From Tupaia tana (taxonomy: Eukaryota; Chordata; Mammalia; Scandentia; Tupaiidae): 64,000 nucleotides of DNA. Below the pieces are notes generated by a model. It was not told the origin of the DNA. It searched no databases and saw only the letters and a list, made by a program, of their open reading frames with translations. Shown piece by piece: positions 36,180-46,915 of this stretch (the stretch's first letter is position 1; the number at the start of each line of letters is the position of its first letter). The stretch spans positions 59,773,575 through 59,837,574 of the forward strand of contig JAKSZU010000016.1 of the NCBI GenBank assembly GCA_026018925.1, in the 5' to 3' direction. The position numbers and the translations under genes were made by a program.

Positions 36180-36310
36180 TCACCATGATACAGTGTTCAT
36201 CTCCACGAAGGCAGGAACCGGCTCTGTCTTGTTTACCATTCCAATTTCAATGCCCAGTGACTGGCATATAGCAGATACTCGACAAGTACTTGCTAAACAA
36301 ATAAATAAAA
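36180..36310. mobile_element. L2 3' end fragment
   Basis: 'ccacgaaggcaggaaccgg…' then 'tggcatatagcagatactcg' and an A/T-rich 'aaacaaataaataaa' end. Confidence 0.6.
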
Positions 36311-36329
36311 GGGATCTGGTATTTGCTTT

Positions 36330-36665
36330 CCTATTTAAAAAGTTGCTTTAACTTTTTATTTCAAATCAATTTTAGACTTACAGGAAAGTGAGAAAGAAAT
36401 ACAGCGTTCCTGTATACCATTTGCGTGCTTGCCCTAAGGTTAATATTTTACATAACCATGACCCAAACCAGGAAATTAACATTGGTACAATTCTATTAAC
36501 TTGAATTATTTACATTTCACTAGTTTTTCCACTACTGTTTTTCTCTGATCCAGAATCCCACATTACACTTAGCTGTTATTTTTTTCTGAGTCTCCTCTAA
36601 TCTCTAACAGTTCCTTAAAATGTCTTTGAAAAGTCTGGCACTCTTTTTCAGATTTACAAATATTT
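36330..36665. mobile_element. old L1 fragment
   Basis: 'ttagacttacaggaaagtgag', 'cccaaaccaggaaattaaca' and 'tctcctctaatctctaacag' occur in the order of a common ancient L1 segment. Confidence 0.5.
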
Positions 36666-36669
36666 GACA

Positions 36670-36895
36670 GGGCCAGATGGTGACACAGAGGCAACACAAC
36701 TGTACCTCCATGCAAAAAGTCCTGGGTTCATATCCTAGGGCCCCAGTGAGTGTGCCGGGTGTACACGGAAGTGGCTGTGATCCAGGCTGGCTGAGACTGG
36801 GAGTGGACTGCTGTATGAGGAACCTACTGGAAGTGTCTATCCGGATCTGCACCTCTCTTTCATGGAATAAATACTTGAATACACTTTTTAAAAAA
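36670..36895 (+). mobile_element. unrelated tRNA-like SINE (not the L/S family)
   Basis: gggccagatggtgacacagagg resembles an A box, and ctgggttcatatccta is a B box 45 bp later. The body is unique in the window, and the end is cttgaatacacttttta. It inserted into the L1 segment, whose sequence ends at its left border. Confidence 0.45.
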
Positions 36896-36899
36896 TTGG

Positions 36900-37209
36900 T
36901 GGCATCATATATACTTAACAGGCAAAAGCCGAGAAGTACAGGTCACAGTACTGAGCGCTACCTCCCTGTTTGGGCCTAGCCTCCAGAGTTCATGCCTATC
37001 AATGGCATTTTGATTGTGCAGTAAGATGAAACTGTCATTACGATAGTTACAGTGACAGTGCAATGCAAGTATGTACCAAATAGCAAGGTAATGAAGTAAA
37101 CTGCAACACTGTGTCACAATGCATGAGCAACTAACCACGAGTAACATTACTTTGTCTAATAAATGCCTCAGTTCTGCTTATATACTCATTAATGATTTAA
37201 AGGGTCTAT
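36900..37209. other. unassigned
   Basis: No gene or repeat recognised. Confidence 0.3.
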
Positions 37210-37224
37210 TATACATATAGTCTT

Positions 37225-37390
37225 TTTTTAAAGAATTATTTAATTTTCTTTATTCATTCATATATTTTAATTTGAGAGAGGGAGAGAGGGAGGGAAAGTG
37301 AGAAAGCAAGCCACCAAGTATGGGACTCAAACCATAGTCAACCATGTGAGAGTGTCCAGCACCTTAACCACCATGCCACCTGCTGGTCCC
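37225..37390 (-). mobile_element. S-type SINE with exact TSD
   Basis: TATACATATAGTCTT at 37,210-37,224 and 37,391-37,405. The head ends cacctgctggtccc. Confidence 0.93.
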
Positions 37391-37513
37391 TATACATATA
37401 GTCTTAGCACATTTTGTACTACAATTACCACAAATATACAATATAAGTATTTCAACAATAAAAAACTAAAACAATACAAGTTTTCAACTCCTTTTTGTCT
37501 GCTTATACTCTTA

Positions 37514-37687
37514 AAATTATTTAATTCTATTTATTATTATTTAAAAATTCACTATAGGGTATATGTGCTCACCAGAACGCGAGTAAGAGAGAGAAAATGA
37601 GAAAGCGAGCCACCAGGTTCAGGATTTGAACTGTGACTGGCCATGTGGGAGTCCAGCACCTTAACCACCACAATACCTGCTGGTCCT
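37514..37687 (-). mobile_element. S-type SINE
   Basis: Tail cactatagggtatatgtgct. Flanks share ATACTCTTAA, and the head ends acctgctggtcc. Confidence 0.88.
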
Positions 37688-37951
37688 AGCTGCTGATACT
37701 CTTAATCGTCACCTCAGTTGATACAGAAAAACTGCAATGGCATGTGATAGCAGATAATATAAATGGTTTGGTCTTAGTTAACAAGAGCTATACTGTGTCT
37801 ACAGTGAGATTATAATATGTAATCTGCTAAATAAAGATGTAAGCAATTGTGCTCATTTAATCAAGAACAGCCAAATAATAAAGGTGTATAAGACAAGGTA
37901 TGGGGTGAAGTGGGCATATCCTTTCTGGGCACACCACTCTCTCAGCACTTC

Positions 37952-38397
37952 TTTTTTTTTTTTTTTTAAGATGTTCATTTATTTAATTCCATTTGTCATC
38001 ATTATTATTATTTTCTTTTGAGAGAGATTTTGCTACAGGGTGCGTGTGCTCACCAGAGAGACAGAAAGCGAGAAATCATCCCCCAGCGGGGATGGCCACG
38101 GCGCAATCCCTTCTCCTCCAGTCTCCTCTCGGGATTTTTGTCACACACGCACATATGCCCAGCGTGAGGTTCAAGCTGCCAGGCCCAGAACTCAAACCAC
38201 AGTCAACAATGTGGCAGTCCAGCAACTTCCATTACACAATCTGCTGGTCCCATCTTATCATTATTTTTTAAATTTGACCAGAGAGAGACAAAGAGAGAGA
38301 GGGAAAGTGAGAAAACAAGCCGCCAGGTCTGGGACCTGAACCAAAGTCGACCATGTGGAAGTCCAGCGCCCCCAACCACTATGTTACGTGCTGGCCC
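37952..38397 (-). mobile_element. S-type SINE hosting an L-type SINE
   Basis: Its A/T-rich tail lies at 37,952-38,010 and its head part at 38,262-38,397 (ends gtgctggcccc). The L-type element separates them. Confidence 0.8.
38011..38252 (-). mobile_element. L-type SINE nested in an S-type SINE
   Basis: Tail gagagattttgctacaggg, head ending atctgctggtcc. The flanks (tcatcattattatt / ttatcattatttt) duplicate the host tail. Confidence 0.86.
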
Positions 38398-39030
38398 CTC
38401 TCCCAACACCTCTATGTATTCACCAACCTGAAACCTTTCTGAAGGTTTTTAATGGAGATTCCATATGTAGGCATAATTGGTTAAATCAATGGCCATTGGT
38501 GATATTTTTAATTGATATAACTATATACAGTTATATAGAGTTGTATATAACTATATACAGTTATATGAGACATAATGTGATCTTTTGATATATACTTACA
38601 TTGTGGAATAAATACATCGTTTATTAACACATTCACCACCTCACATACTTTTTTCTGTAGTGAAAATCTACTCTTTTGAGCAATATGTAATACATTATTA
38701 TTTATTATAATTACCATTCTGTGCAAAAGGTCACTAAAGCTTATTCCTCCTAACTGAAATTGTGTATCCTTTCATCAGCATCTTCCCAACCTCCCACACC
38801 CTGAGCCTCTGCTTACCACCATTTTCCTATTTCTCTAAGTTGCCATTTTTAGATTCCATACATTAACACTATAGACCAATGAAATCATGTAGTATTTTGT
38901 CTTTCTGTGCTGGGCTTATTTCACTTAGCAAAATATCTTCCAGGTTCATCCATATTGTTGCAAATGACAAAATTCACTCCCTTTTAAAGGCTGAGTAGTA
39001 TTCCATTGTATATATGTACCACATATCTTT

Positions 39031-39223
39031 TTTAAAAAAGAATTGTTGTATTTAATTTTATTTATCATTGTTATTTATTTATTTATTTCAATTTGAGCAG
39101 AGAGAGAGACACAGAAAGAGAGAAGGGAAAATGAGAAAGCAAGCTGCCAGGTCCAGGACTTGAACCATATAGTCAGCCATGTGGGAGTCCAGCACCCCAA
39201 CCACTACACCATCTGCTGGCCCC
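39031..39223 (-). mobile_element. S-type SINE in L1
   Basis: TSD TGTACCACATATCTTT (39,015-39,030) and TGTACCACATGTCTTT (39,224-39,239). Confidence 0.94.
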
Positions 39224-39605
39224 TGTACCACATGTCTTTATCCTTTCATCTGATGATGGACACATAGGTTTATTACTTCCATATCCTGGCTATTGTGATA
39301 ATGCTTCAATGAACAGAGGAGTAAAAATACTTTTGTGACACCTTCAGTTCCTTTGCATATAACCCAGAAGTGAGATTACTGCTCCACAGAGTTTCCATGA
39401 CGGCTGTATTACTTTACATATCCACCAACAATGCAAAAGAGTTCCCCTTTTTTCCACATCTTCATCAACACATGTTATCTTTTATCCTTTTGAGAATGGA
39501 CATCCTGATAGGTGTGAGTGAGACTTGTTAGGGTTTTAATTTGCATTTCCCTGATGATTAGTGAGGATAAGCAGTTTTCCACTTATCTGCTGACCACTTG
39601 TATGT

Positions 39606-39740
39606 CACTTTCTGTCTCTGTCTTTCTGGCGAGTGCATGCGTCCTATAGCAAAAGGAGAAGGAGAAGAAGGAGAAGGAGAAGGAGGAGAAGAAGAAGGAG
39701 GAGGAGAAGGAGGAGGAGGAGGAGAAGAAGAAGAAATAAG
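39606..39740 (+). mobile_element. 5'-truncated L-type SINE end with (GGA/GAA)n
   Basis: Only the last about 45 bp of the element remain (cactttctgtctctgtc to ctatagcaaaa). A purine repeat of about 85 bp (39,652-39,738) stands where the poly(A) should be. Inserted in the L1. Confidence 0.85.
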
Positions 39741-40107
39741 AAATATGTATTTAGGCCGTTTGCTCATTTTTAAACTGGATTTTTCTTTCTTGCTGTTGAA
39801 TTGAGTTCCTTATATATTTGGGGTATTGTCCCTTTTAATATGTATATTTGCAAACATTTTCTCCCAATCTATGGGTTCTCTCTTCACTCTATTAATTGTT
39901 TCCTTTGCTGTGCAGAAGCTTTTCAACTTGATGCAATCTGATTTGTTTATTGTTGCTTTTGCTGTCTGTACTTTTTAGGGTCATATCCAATACATCTTTG
40001 TGCAGACAAAAATCATGAAGCATTTCCCATGTTTTAGTAGTTTTATAGTTTCAGGTCTTATGTTTAAGTCTTTAATCAAATTTTTTTTTTTTTTTTGAGC
40101 ATTACTG

Positions 40108-40424
40108 ATAAACTCAATTTCAACTCATCTCTCCTCAGGTGAGAGGGTGGGGCTTAACATTCTAATCCTCTGACCAAGGTAGGTTCCTTTGGCAATCAGC
40201 TCCCATCCTGAAGTTAAGTAGGGACTTTAAGCCATCAGTCATCTTATTAAAATAAACTAGGACCTGGAAAGAGTTTGTTATGAATAACAAAAGTCATTCC
40301 TATCATCCCTACCACTCAATAAATTACAAGGGTTTTAGAAGCTCTGTGCTAAGAACTGGAAATGAAGACCAAACATATATTTATTATATTACAACCACAG
40401 ATGTGATCATTATTAAGAGTTTAT
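40108..40424. mobile_element. possible old LTR fragment
   Basis: 'ggttcctttggcaatcagct…cagtcatcttatta' and 'caagggttttagaagctctg' recall an old LTR sequence. Family unassigned. Confidence 0.35.
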
Positions 40425-40438
40425 GATGTTGATGTCTT

Positions 40439-40700
40439 TTTTTTTTTTTTTTGAGAGGTTTTTGCTATAGGGCGCATGCGCTCGCCAGACAGACAGAGAG
40501 ACAGAGAGATAGAAAGCGAGAAATCACCCCCCAGGGGGGATGGCCACGCCGCAATCCCTTCTCCTCCATTCTCCTCTCGGGATCTTGGGCACGCACGCAC
40601 ACGCGCCCGGCATGAGTTTAAGCCACGGGGTCTGGGACGCGAACCGCGGTCAACTACGTGGGAGTCCAGTGACATAGCCATTACGCTAACTGCTGGTCCC
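40439..40700 (-). mobile_element. young L-type SINE with exact TSD
   Basis: GATGTTGATGTCTT at 40,425-40,438 and 40,701-40,714. It carries gcgcatgcgctcgcc and a perfect hairpin. Confidence 0.96.
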
Positions 40701-40802
40701 GATGTTGATGTCTTATTAATAGAAACCTTAACCTTTATTACTTGGTTAAGGTGGTGTCTAAGTTTGTTAGTATTTTTCCTTTATAGTTAAAAAGTATCCT
40801 GG

Positions 40803-41015
40803 AGGGCGCCAGCAGGTGGCACTGGATCCCATATGGCCAACTGCGCAGTTTGAGTTCCAGATCTAGCAGCCTGAAAAATCACATCAGGCCTGTGTGAGTG
40901 CATGCCCAAAATCCAGAGAGGAGACTGGAGCAGAGACTGAGGCCATCCCCCTTGGGGAGAGATTTCTCACTTTCTCTCTGCCTGGAGAGTGCACGTGCCC
41001 CTTATCAGGAAAAAT
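40803..41015 (+). mobile_element. old L-type SINE, short head
   Basis: TSD AAAAAGTATCCTGGAG (40,789-40,804) and AAAAAGTATCCTGAAG (about 41,016-41,031). The A-box half of the head is deleted. Confidence 0.88.
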
Positions 41016-41032
41016 AAAAAAGTATCCTGAAG

Positions 41033-41296
41033 TGCCAGCCAAAGTGTGATGATCAAGGCAGCTGAATCCCTTATTACTGACTGAGCAGTTCCAGTCCCTG
41101 ACCTGGTAGCTTGAAAATATGATGGGCAAGTGCATGTATATGCCCAAAATCCCAAAAGGAGAATGGAGGAGAGGGAATTGTGGCGTGGCCATCTTTCCAG
41201 GTGAGTGCTTTTTATTTTCATTCTTTCTCTCTTGGATGAGCACACATGACCAATAGCAAATTGGGAAAACAAAAACAAAATGAAACGAAACAAAAA
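41033..41296 (+). mobile_element. old L-type SINE, adjacent insertion
   Basis: Head tgccagccaaagtgtgatg. Flanks GTATCCTGAAG and ATATCCTGGAG indicate a second insertion at the same target. Confidence 0.85.
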
Positions 41297-41319
41297 ACGA
41301 ATATCCTGGAGAAGATACT

Positions 41320-41573
41320 ATTTTTTTTTTTTTTGGAGAGTTTTTTTTGCTATAGGGTGCGTGCGCTCGCCAGACAGAGAGAGACAGAAATAGAGAAATC
41401 ACCCCTCCGGGGGGAAGGCCACACCGCAATCCCTTCTCCTTTCTCCTCTCGGGATCTTGGGCACGCACGCACACGCGCCCTGCGTGAAGTTTTAAGCCAC
41501 TGGGTCCGGGACACGAACCGCGGTCGACTATATGGGAGTCCAGCGACATAGCCATTACGCTAACTGCTGGTCC
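41320..41573 (-). mobile_element. young L-type SINE with exact TSD
   Basis: CTGGAGAAGATACT at 41,306-41,319 and 41,574-41,587. The third insertion in the same short target. Confidence 0.95.
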
Positions 41574-42300
41574 CTGGAGAAGATACTTTTAAGGCTACAC
41601 AAAATCCTGCTGCTTCTCAAACCCACTAATTTTACCATGTTTGGCGTGGTTAGTTTTATGTGTAGCTCTAATGGACAATGGAATACCCCTGTGAGAAACT
41701 CATTTACTAACTTGATGACAGGATTTATGTAGAATTATTTTTGTCTTTAGCCATATAGTATCCTGACGGGGCCATGCAGGCAACACAAGCTGGTAAGGAT
41801 GCTGCCTCCCATTCTAAGGCAAGGCCTGGACTGGGAAGAAACTGAGGCAAGGCCCAGTTTACGAGCTCTCCCTTGTGTCCTTGAACTGGCCGGTATTCAA
41901 TTTCTCTGCCATGAGTTTTACTGTTATTACGGTACCCTATAAGGGTAAAACATCACTCCCAACCATTACAATAAAGCCAATTAGTGACCTAGTAAGAATG
42001 TGGTTCCCTAAGACTGACAGGAGGACCAGTAAGTTTAAGACTCCCCCACCTGTCTGTTTTTAAGCCAAAATTAACATATAGATTATGTTAGTATAAACCA
42101 AATTAGCATTAGAAGCATATGTAGACTAAGTTAGTTTAAGGCTAGTTTTTGTAAATACCCCTTGTTAAAGCTATAGGCCAAAGTTAACTCATGCTAGACA
42201 AAGTCAGCACATTCGCCACATAACAGAGACTCAGAGATAAAACAAAAAAAAACTCACTAATTGACAGACCCGGCAAACAAAACGCAGAAACCTACAGGTT

Positions 42301-42308
42301 TATAAAAG
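42301..42308 (+). promoter_or_regulatory. TATA-like box of the solo LTR
   Basis: TATAAAAG, about 540 bp into the LTR. If it is the real TATA box, R would be about 560 nt long, which is unusual. Confidence 0.5.
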
Positions 42309-42886
42309 GAAAAAAGCCTGGCTGGGACAACAGGATAAACAAACCTGAGGGCTCCAAAGAAAGATTACCTTAGCTGGGAGCTCTTATCTAAAGCAACAGG
42401 TAGCTTTCAACTACAAAGAGTTTCTCATCTATATGCTGTTGACTATGAAAAACTGCTAATAAAACATCCTGTGTTGTCTCCTGAGCTACAAGATCATCTT
42501 CCTTTCCCATATAAGATTATAGACTCACCTTCTATTGTTGTAATGTATGAATAGTCCATATATTAACTGTGTCTTTACTTAACAAGACAAGATTTCTATC
42601 TAGGTCTTTGCTACCAGCAATGTTACCGCCCTGGTCTGGGACTGAGATTACCAAGCTTCCTCCAAGCCCCCTCTTCAAAAGGCCCTGTCCAGTGGTAATC
42701 AAGACTGAAGAAGAAAATACACCAGACAAATAGACTCCTTCGTTCTGAGAACTGTGTTTGGCTTCACCTGTTCAAACAAGACAGACATCATGTTTTATGA
42801 TCATTGTTCCTGTGCTTTGAATTCTCTGTTTCATAGAGTAAATCTTTTATTTCCCCCTCACCCCTCCTACTCCTGTAAGATCCCTC

Positions 42887-42892
42887 AATAAA
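42887..42892 (+). terminator. polyadenylation signal of the solo LTR
   Basis: AATAAA within tccctcaataaatacg, 165 bp before the LTR end, followed by a GT-rich stretch (gtgtgtttgg), as in retroviral R/U5 boundaries. Confidence 0.7.
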
Positions 42893-43389
42893 TACGTGTG
42901 TTTGGTAGCCACTAGTGCAGCAGCCTGGAGCTAACTTTGGCTGTGGCCGGCTAAGAACATGCAAAAAGGTATTGAGGTCTTAGTCTAATTTTTGTTTCTG
43001 TTCACCTGCGCCGCCTCCGTCAAGTCGACCCACCCCCGCCGAGGCTAGACCCCGGCAGTATCCAATTAAGATACATTTCCCAAAGTTATTTTAGTTAGTT
43101 CTTTTTTCTCCCTCTCCTTCAGTGTGGTTATGTCATTTATTAGTCATATACTTAGGTCCATTTGTTCATGCTTATACTGACTCTTTTCTATTTTTTATTG
43201 TATTTACTCTCAGGCGGATTCTCCCATTGCCATGGTTTCACTGATCAGCTTTTCTGAACTACAAAAACACATCCATACCTAAACACCCAACTGGATATCC
43301 CCAGGTTGATGTTCTTTCCATTTGTCAAGCCTAACATGTCCAAAACTCTTTTTACCTAAGACTTCGTGCCATAAATTTGCCATATGGTA

Positions 43390-43500
43390 AAGTACATCAA
43401 AGCAGTGACTCCACAGTCAAACTGATTTGGTTGGATTCCCAGTTACATTTAACTAGTAACTCCCTTGTCATGACATAAATACACAAATTCTCCATTTCAT
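43390..43500 (+). mobile_element. MIR
   Basis: 'gtgactccacagtcaaactg' and 'tctccatttcatcatttatt' fit the MIR 5' and core. Confidence 0.5.
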
Positions 43501-43599
43501 CATTTATTTTCTATTTTTGCTACTTTTATAATAAAGACCTGATTTCCTAAATTTCTGCATTGTAAAATTTGTTTTATTCCTTGTATATGTCTCAAGAGT

Positions 43600-44361
43600 G
43601 TGTAAGTGTTTCATTCTTTTTTTTTCCATTACACGAGTTACACATATTAATAAGTTTTTGTATAAGTTGCACATAAAAACATGAGAGGATACAGAGTAAA
43701 AATGTGAGTGTCTTTCAATTCCTTTTTCACTCCACTTCCCTCCCTGGAGGTAACTCACTGTCAGTCACTTGATAGACATCCTTTTCTGTGCATTTGTAAG
43801 CATATATAATATGCATTTACTTAATATGCACAGTATCCTATATGTATTATTCTGCAACAGCATTTATTCACTATAAGTCTTCGAGATCTTTCCATCTGTA
43901 AACTTCAAGGAAGTAACAAACTCCTTATTGTACAATAAACTACCTAATTCTACTTTATAGCAATACAGTATTCCACTGTATGGGTCTACCATAAGATACT
44001 TAGTATCTCTAGTGAACATTAAAGGTGTATCCATTTCTCATGATTACAAACAATACTGCAATAAACATCTTTGCACATACATTTTTGTACAGCTTTCACA
44101 TGTTTCTGCAGGACGGATACTAGAATGGAATTTATGAACCACAAAGTGAACTCATTTAACATGCTAGTGGGTATGGTGAAAGTGTTTTTCAAAATGTCTT
44201 TCTCAGTTTTACAATGGACTCTTTTCTCCTGTGAGCTTTTCTCAATACTTTGTATCATCAATATTACATTTGACCAGTTTACTGGGAGAAAATACCTTGT
44301 CTTCATTTGTATTCTATAATTACTGATAAAGTTAGGTAGGTATTTGGGATTTCTTTTTCAG
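43600..44361 (-). mobile_element. old L1 fragment (left part)
   Basis: 'caatactgcaataaacatct', 'gcaggacggatactagaatgg' and 'ccactgtatgggtctacc' are in antisense L1 order. Interrupted at 44,362 by an MLT1 LTR and continued after it. Confidence 0.6.
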
Positions 44362-45022
44362 TGCTTTGGTCTGAACGTGTCTCCCCAAAGTTTATGTGTG
44401 GAAATCTGGTTGCTATTGTGATGGCAGTAAGAGGGTGGAAATTGAAAATGATTGTGGTTAGATTAAGACATAGGGTCCCGGGGACCAGCAGTTAGTGTAA
44501 TGGCTATGTCGCTGGACTCCCACGCGGTTTGAGTCCTGGAACCATCCAGTGGCTTAAACTCATGCCAGGTATGTGTGCATGCGTGTGCAAGATCCTGAGA
44601 GGAGAATGGAGGAGAAGGGATTGTGGCATGGCCATCCCCCCTTGGGGGTTGATTTCTCGCTTTCTGTCTCTCTGTCTCTGTCTTTCCAGCAAGTGCATGC
44701 GCCCCATGGCAAAAACCTCTTAAAAATAAAAAAGACATGGGGTCCCTGTTAGGTAATTAAGATAATAAAAAGTCATCAGGGTGGGGCCCCCACGTCCGCA
44801 TACTGCTGGCTTTGTGAAAGAAAGAGATCAGGGCTGACACATGCTGATGCCTTCTCATCAGGTCATGCCTGGCTCTGCTTTGTGACTCTACAGAAGAGCC
44901 ACCCTCTGGAAGAAGGCCCTCACTTTGGACCTCTAGAACTGTGAGCTGAATAAAGCTTTACTCTTTATAAATTATCCAGTCTGTGGTATTCAATTACAGC
45001 AACAGAAAAATGGACTAAAATA
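44362..45022 (+). mobile_element. MLT1-like MaLR LTR, split by a SINE
   Basis: Starts tgctttggtctgaacgtgtc and ends caacagaaaaatggactaa. Contains 'tttatgtgtggaaatctgg', 'ctctagaactgtgagctgaataaa' and 'aattatccagtctgtggtatt', all typical of MLT1. Excluding the SINE it is about 400 bp. It inserted in the old L1. Confidence 0.85.
44480..44731 (+). mobile_element. L-type SINE in the MLT1 LTR
   Basis: TSD AAGACATAGGGTCCC (44,465-44,479) and AAGACATGGGGTCCC (44,732-44,746). Nine bases of the B-box approach are deleted. Confidence 0.93.
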
Positions 45023-45390
45023 ATTGTTCATCTGTATTTCTTCTGGAAGCTCCCTACTCATATATTTTGCCCATTTTGTTGTTGTTATTATGTCTTAAAT
45101 AATTATTTTATTTTATTTATTGTCATTTTTTTTTAAGTTGACCAGAGAAAGAGACAGAGAAGGAAAGTGAGAAAGCAAGCTACTAGGCCTGGGATTCAAA
45201 CCGCACTCAGCCATGTGGGAGCCCAGCCACCTTAACTACCATACCACCTACAGGCCCCTATTGTTATTATTAACACAGGGTCTTTAGGTATAGTCATCAA
45301 ACCTTTGTCTCTTACATATATTGCAAATATTTTCTTCAAGTTTCTCTTATTTTTAATGATTTGTTCTTTTCAAAAAATAGTAATTAAAAT
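45023..45390 (-). mobile_element. old L1 fragment (right part)
   Basis: 'catatattttgcccattttg' and 'gcaaatattttcttcaagtt' are antisense L1. It also hosts the S-type SINE listed separately. Confidence 0.65.
45092..45258 (-). mobile_element. S-type SINE in L1
   Basis: A/T-rich tail, GA tract, and head ending ccacctacaggcccc. Flanks share TTGTTATTAT. Confidence 0.86.
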
Positions 45391-45655
45391 ACTTTTTTTT
45401 TTTTTATTGCCAGTGGGCATATATATGTTTCACTAGAAAGCAAGAGACAGAGAAAGAGGGTGAGAGAGAGGAAGGACCCCGTGACGGGGCATGGTCATGA
45501 TACAATCTTTTTTCCTTTATTTCTCCATCCAGTCAGGATTAGGGGTACATATGCACACACACCTGACATGCTTTTTAAGCTGTTGGGAATGGGATTCCCA
45601 ATTGCAGTTGGCCATATGGGATCTGACTTTCATGCATAGCACTTAACAGTCCAAC
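45391..45655 (-). mobile_element. old L-type SINE
   Basis: Very diverged: T-run tail, tttcactagaaagcaagaga, and a disrupted head. Confidence 0.7.
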
Positions 45656-45893
45656 AATTTTAATTGTGATATAATCAAACTAGTAAAAATGTTCCCAAAG
45701 GATTTTGTAGCCCATTTGAGTTGTTTGGTATGGCTAGAACGTAAGAGTGCAAGGGTGTAAGGCAAAGTAGGATGTAAGATCATAAAGGGCTTTGAAGGCC
45801 CTGTTAAGAAACGAGAACATCCCAGGGGACCAGGGAACCACACACGTTTTCAGCAACAGTTACTTTCAACCAACACCTGTCACTTAATATCTT

Positions 45894-46148
45894 GGGCCAG
45901 CCAGTGGCAGAGTGGTGAAGGCACTGAACTCCCACATGGCTGACTGCAGTTTGAGTCCTGGACCTGGCAGCTTGGAACTCACACCAGGTGTGTGTACAAG
46001 CATGCTCAAAATCCTGCAAGGAGAAGGGATTGCGGTGTGGACATCCCCAGGGGGTGGGGGGTGGTGGTGGTGATTTCTTGCTTTTTGTCTCTGTGTCTCT
46101 CTGGTGAATGCATGTGCCCAATAGCAAAACAAAAATAAAAACAAAAAC
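45894..46148 (+). mobile_element. old L-type SINE
   Basis: Head gggccagccagtggcagagtgg. The hairpin G-run has become GGGGGTGGGGGGTGGTGG. Confidence 0.87.
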
Positions 46149-46165
46149 TCAAAAAAATCTATTGA

Positions 46166-46329
46166 GGGGGCCAGCAGGTGGCATAGTGATTAGGGCGCTG
46201 GATTCCCACATGGTGGACCATGGTTCGAGTCCCAGACCTGGCGGCTTAATTTCTCACTTTCCCTCCCTCCCTCTCTCACTCTGTCCCTCTCTGACCATAT
46301 TAAAATTAAATTAATTCTTTATAAAAAAT
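46166..46329 (+). mobile_element. S-type SINE
   Basis: Head ggggccagcaggtggcatagtg, clean B box ggttcgagtccc, and flanks (C/T)TATTGAG. Confidence 0.9.
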
Positions 46330-46915
46330 GTTATTGAGCACCTACTATGTGCCACAATCAAATCTGACTTTTAGAAAACTGTTTTTTGGTACCATTCTGT
46401 ATCTTTCTACATTTCACAAAATTTAAACTTATTTCAAACAAATAGATCAATATGTCAAAGGATATAAGGGAGATTTGCTTAAAATATTTTAAATGAAAAC
46501 AAAATATTAGAGCAAAAACTGTCAGGGCAGTAAAAGTCTAGAAACATCTGGTTATATACATGCCTGCAATCTGACACAGTGTCAGTGCAATTCAATACAA
46601 AAATGATTCAACAAATAATGGCAATACAACTGGAGAAAAAGGGAGTTCTATGTAACACCTTAGCACAAAAATAATACCCAACGAAATCTGTAGATAAAAA
46701 TGTAAAAAATACAAAAAAAAACCTTTAAAACTATTAGAAGAAAATAACGGTGAATGTTTGCATGATCTTGAGATGGGTCAATGCTTCTCAAAAATGACAC
46801 CTACACAAAAATAAACGGCAGATTTTATTTTAAGCCTCAGAGTCAGGATAATAGGGGAAATAGGTTTACAGTATTGAGGGGTGGGGAAGGAACTTCCCGT
46901 AGAATGCCGAAATCT
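46330..46915. other. unassigned, flank of CpG island
   Basis: An L2-like phrase at the start ('attgagcacctactatgtgcca'), otherwise nothing recognised. Confidence 0.35.

Larger units (their letters stand above)
38505..40105 (-). mobile_element. L1 3' part (ORF2 end and 3' UTR), broken
   Basis: Antisense L1. The 3' UTR lies at the left (38,505-38,900). It is followed by 'ccaggttcatccatattgttgc', 'gatgatggacacatagg', 'tttgcatttccctgatgatt' and 'cctttgctgtgcagaagctt', the antisense order of ORF2's C-terminal coding end. Many stops and two SINE insertions are present. Truncated at the 5' side near 40,100, so it is not active. Confidence 0.88.
41764..43057 (+). mobile_element. solo LTR of an endogenous retrovirus, 1,294 bp
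   Basis: Exact ends TGACGGGGCC … CCCCGGCA, an imperfect terminal inverted repeat (8 of 10), bounded by a perfect 6-bp duplication GTATCC (41,758-41,763 and 43,058-43,063). A TATA-like TATAAAAG is at 42,301-42,308 and AATAAA at 42,887-42,892. There is no internal region or primer-binding site beside it, so gag, pol and env were lost by LTR-LTR recombination. The 6-bp duplication is more usual for class II than class I elements. Strand is taken from the polyadenylation signal. Family not identified. Confidence 0.9.
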
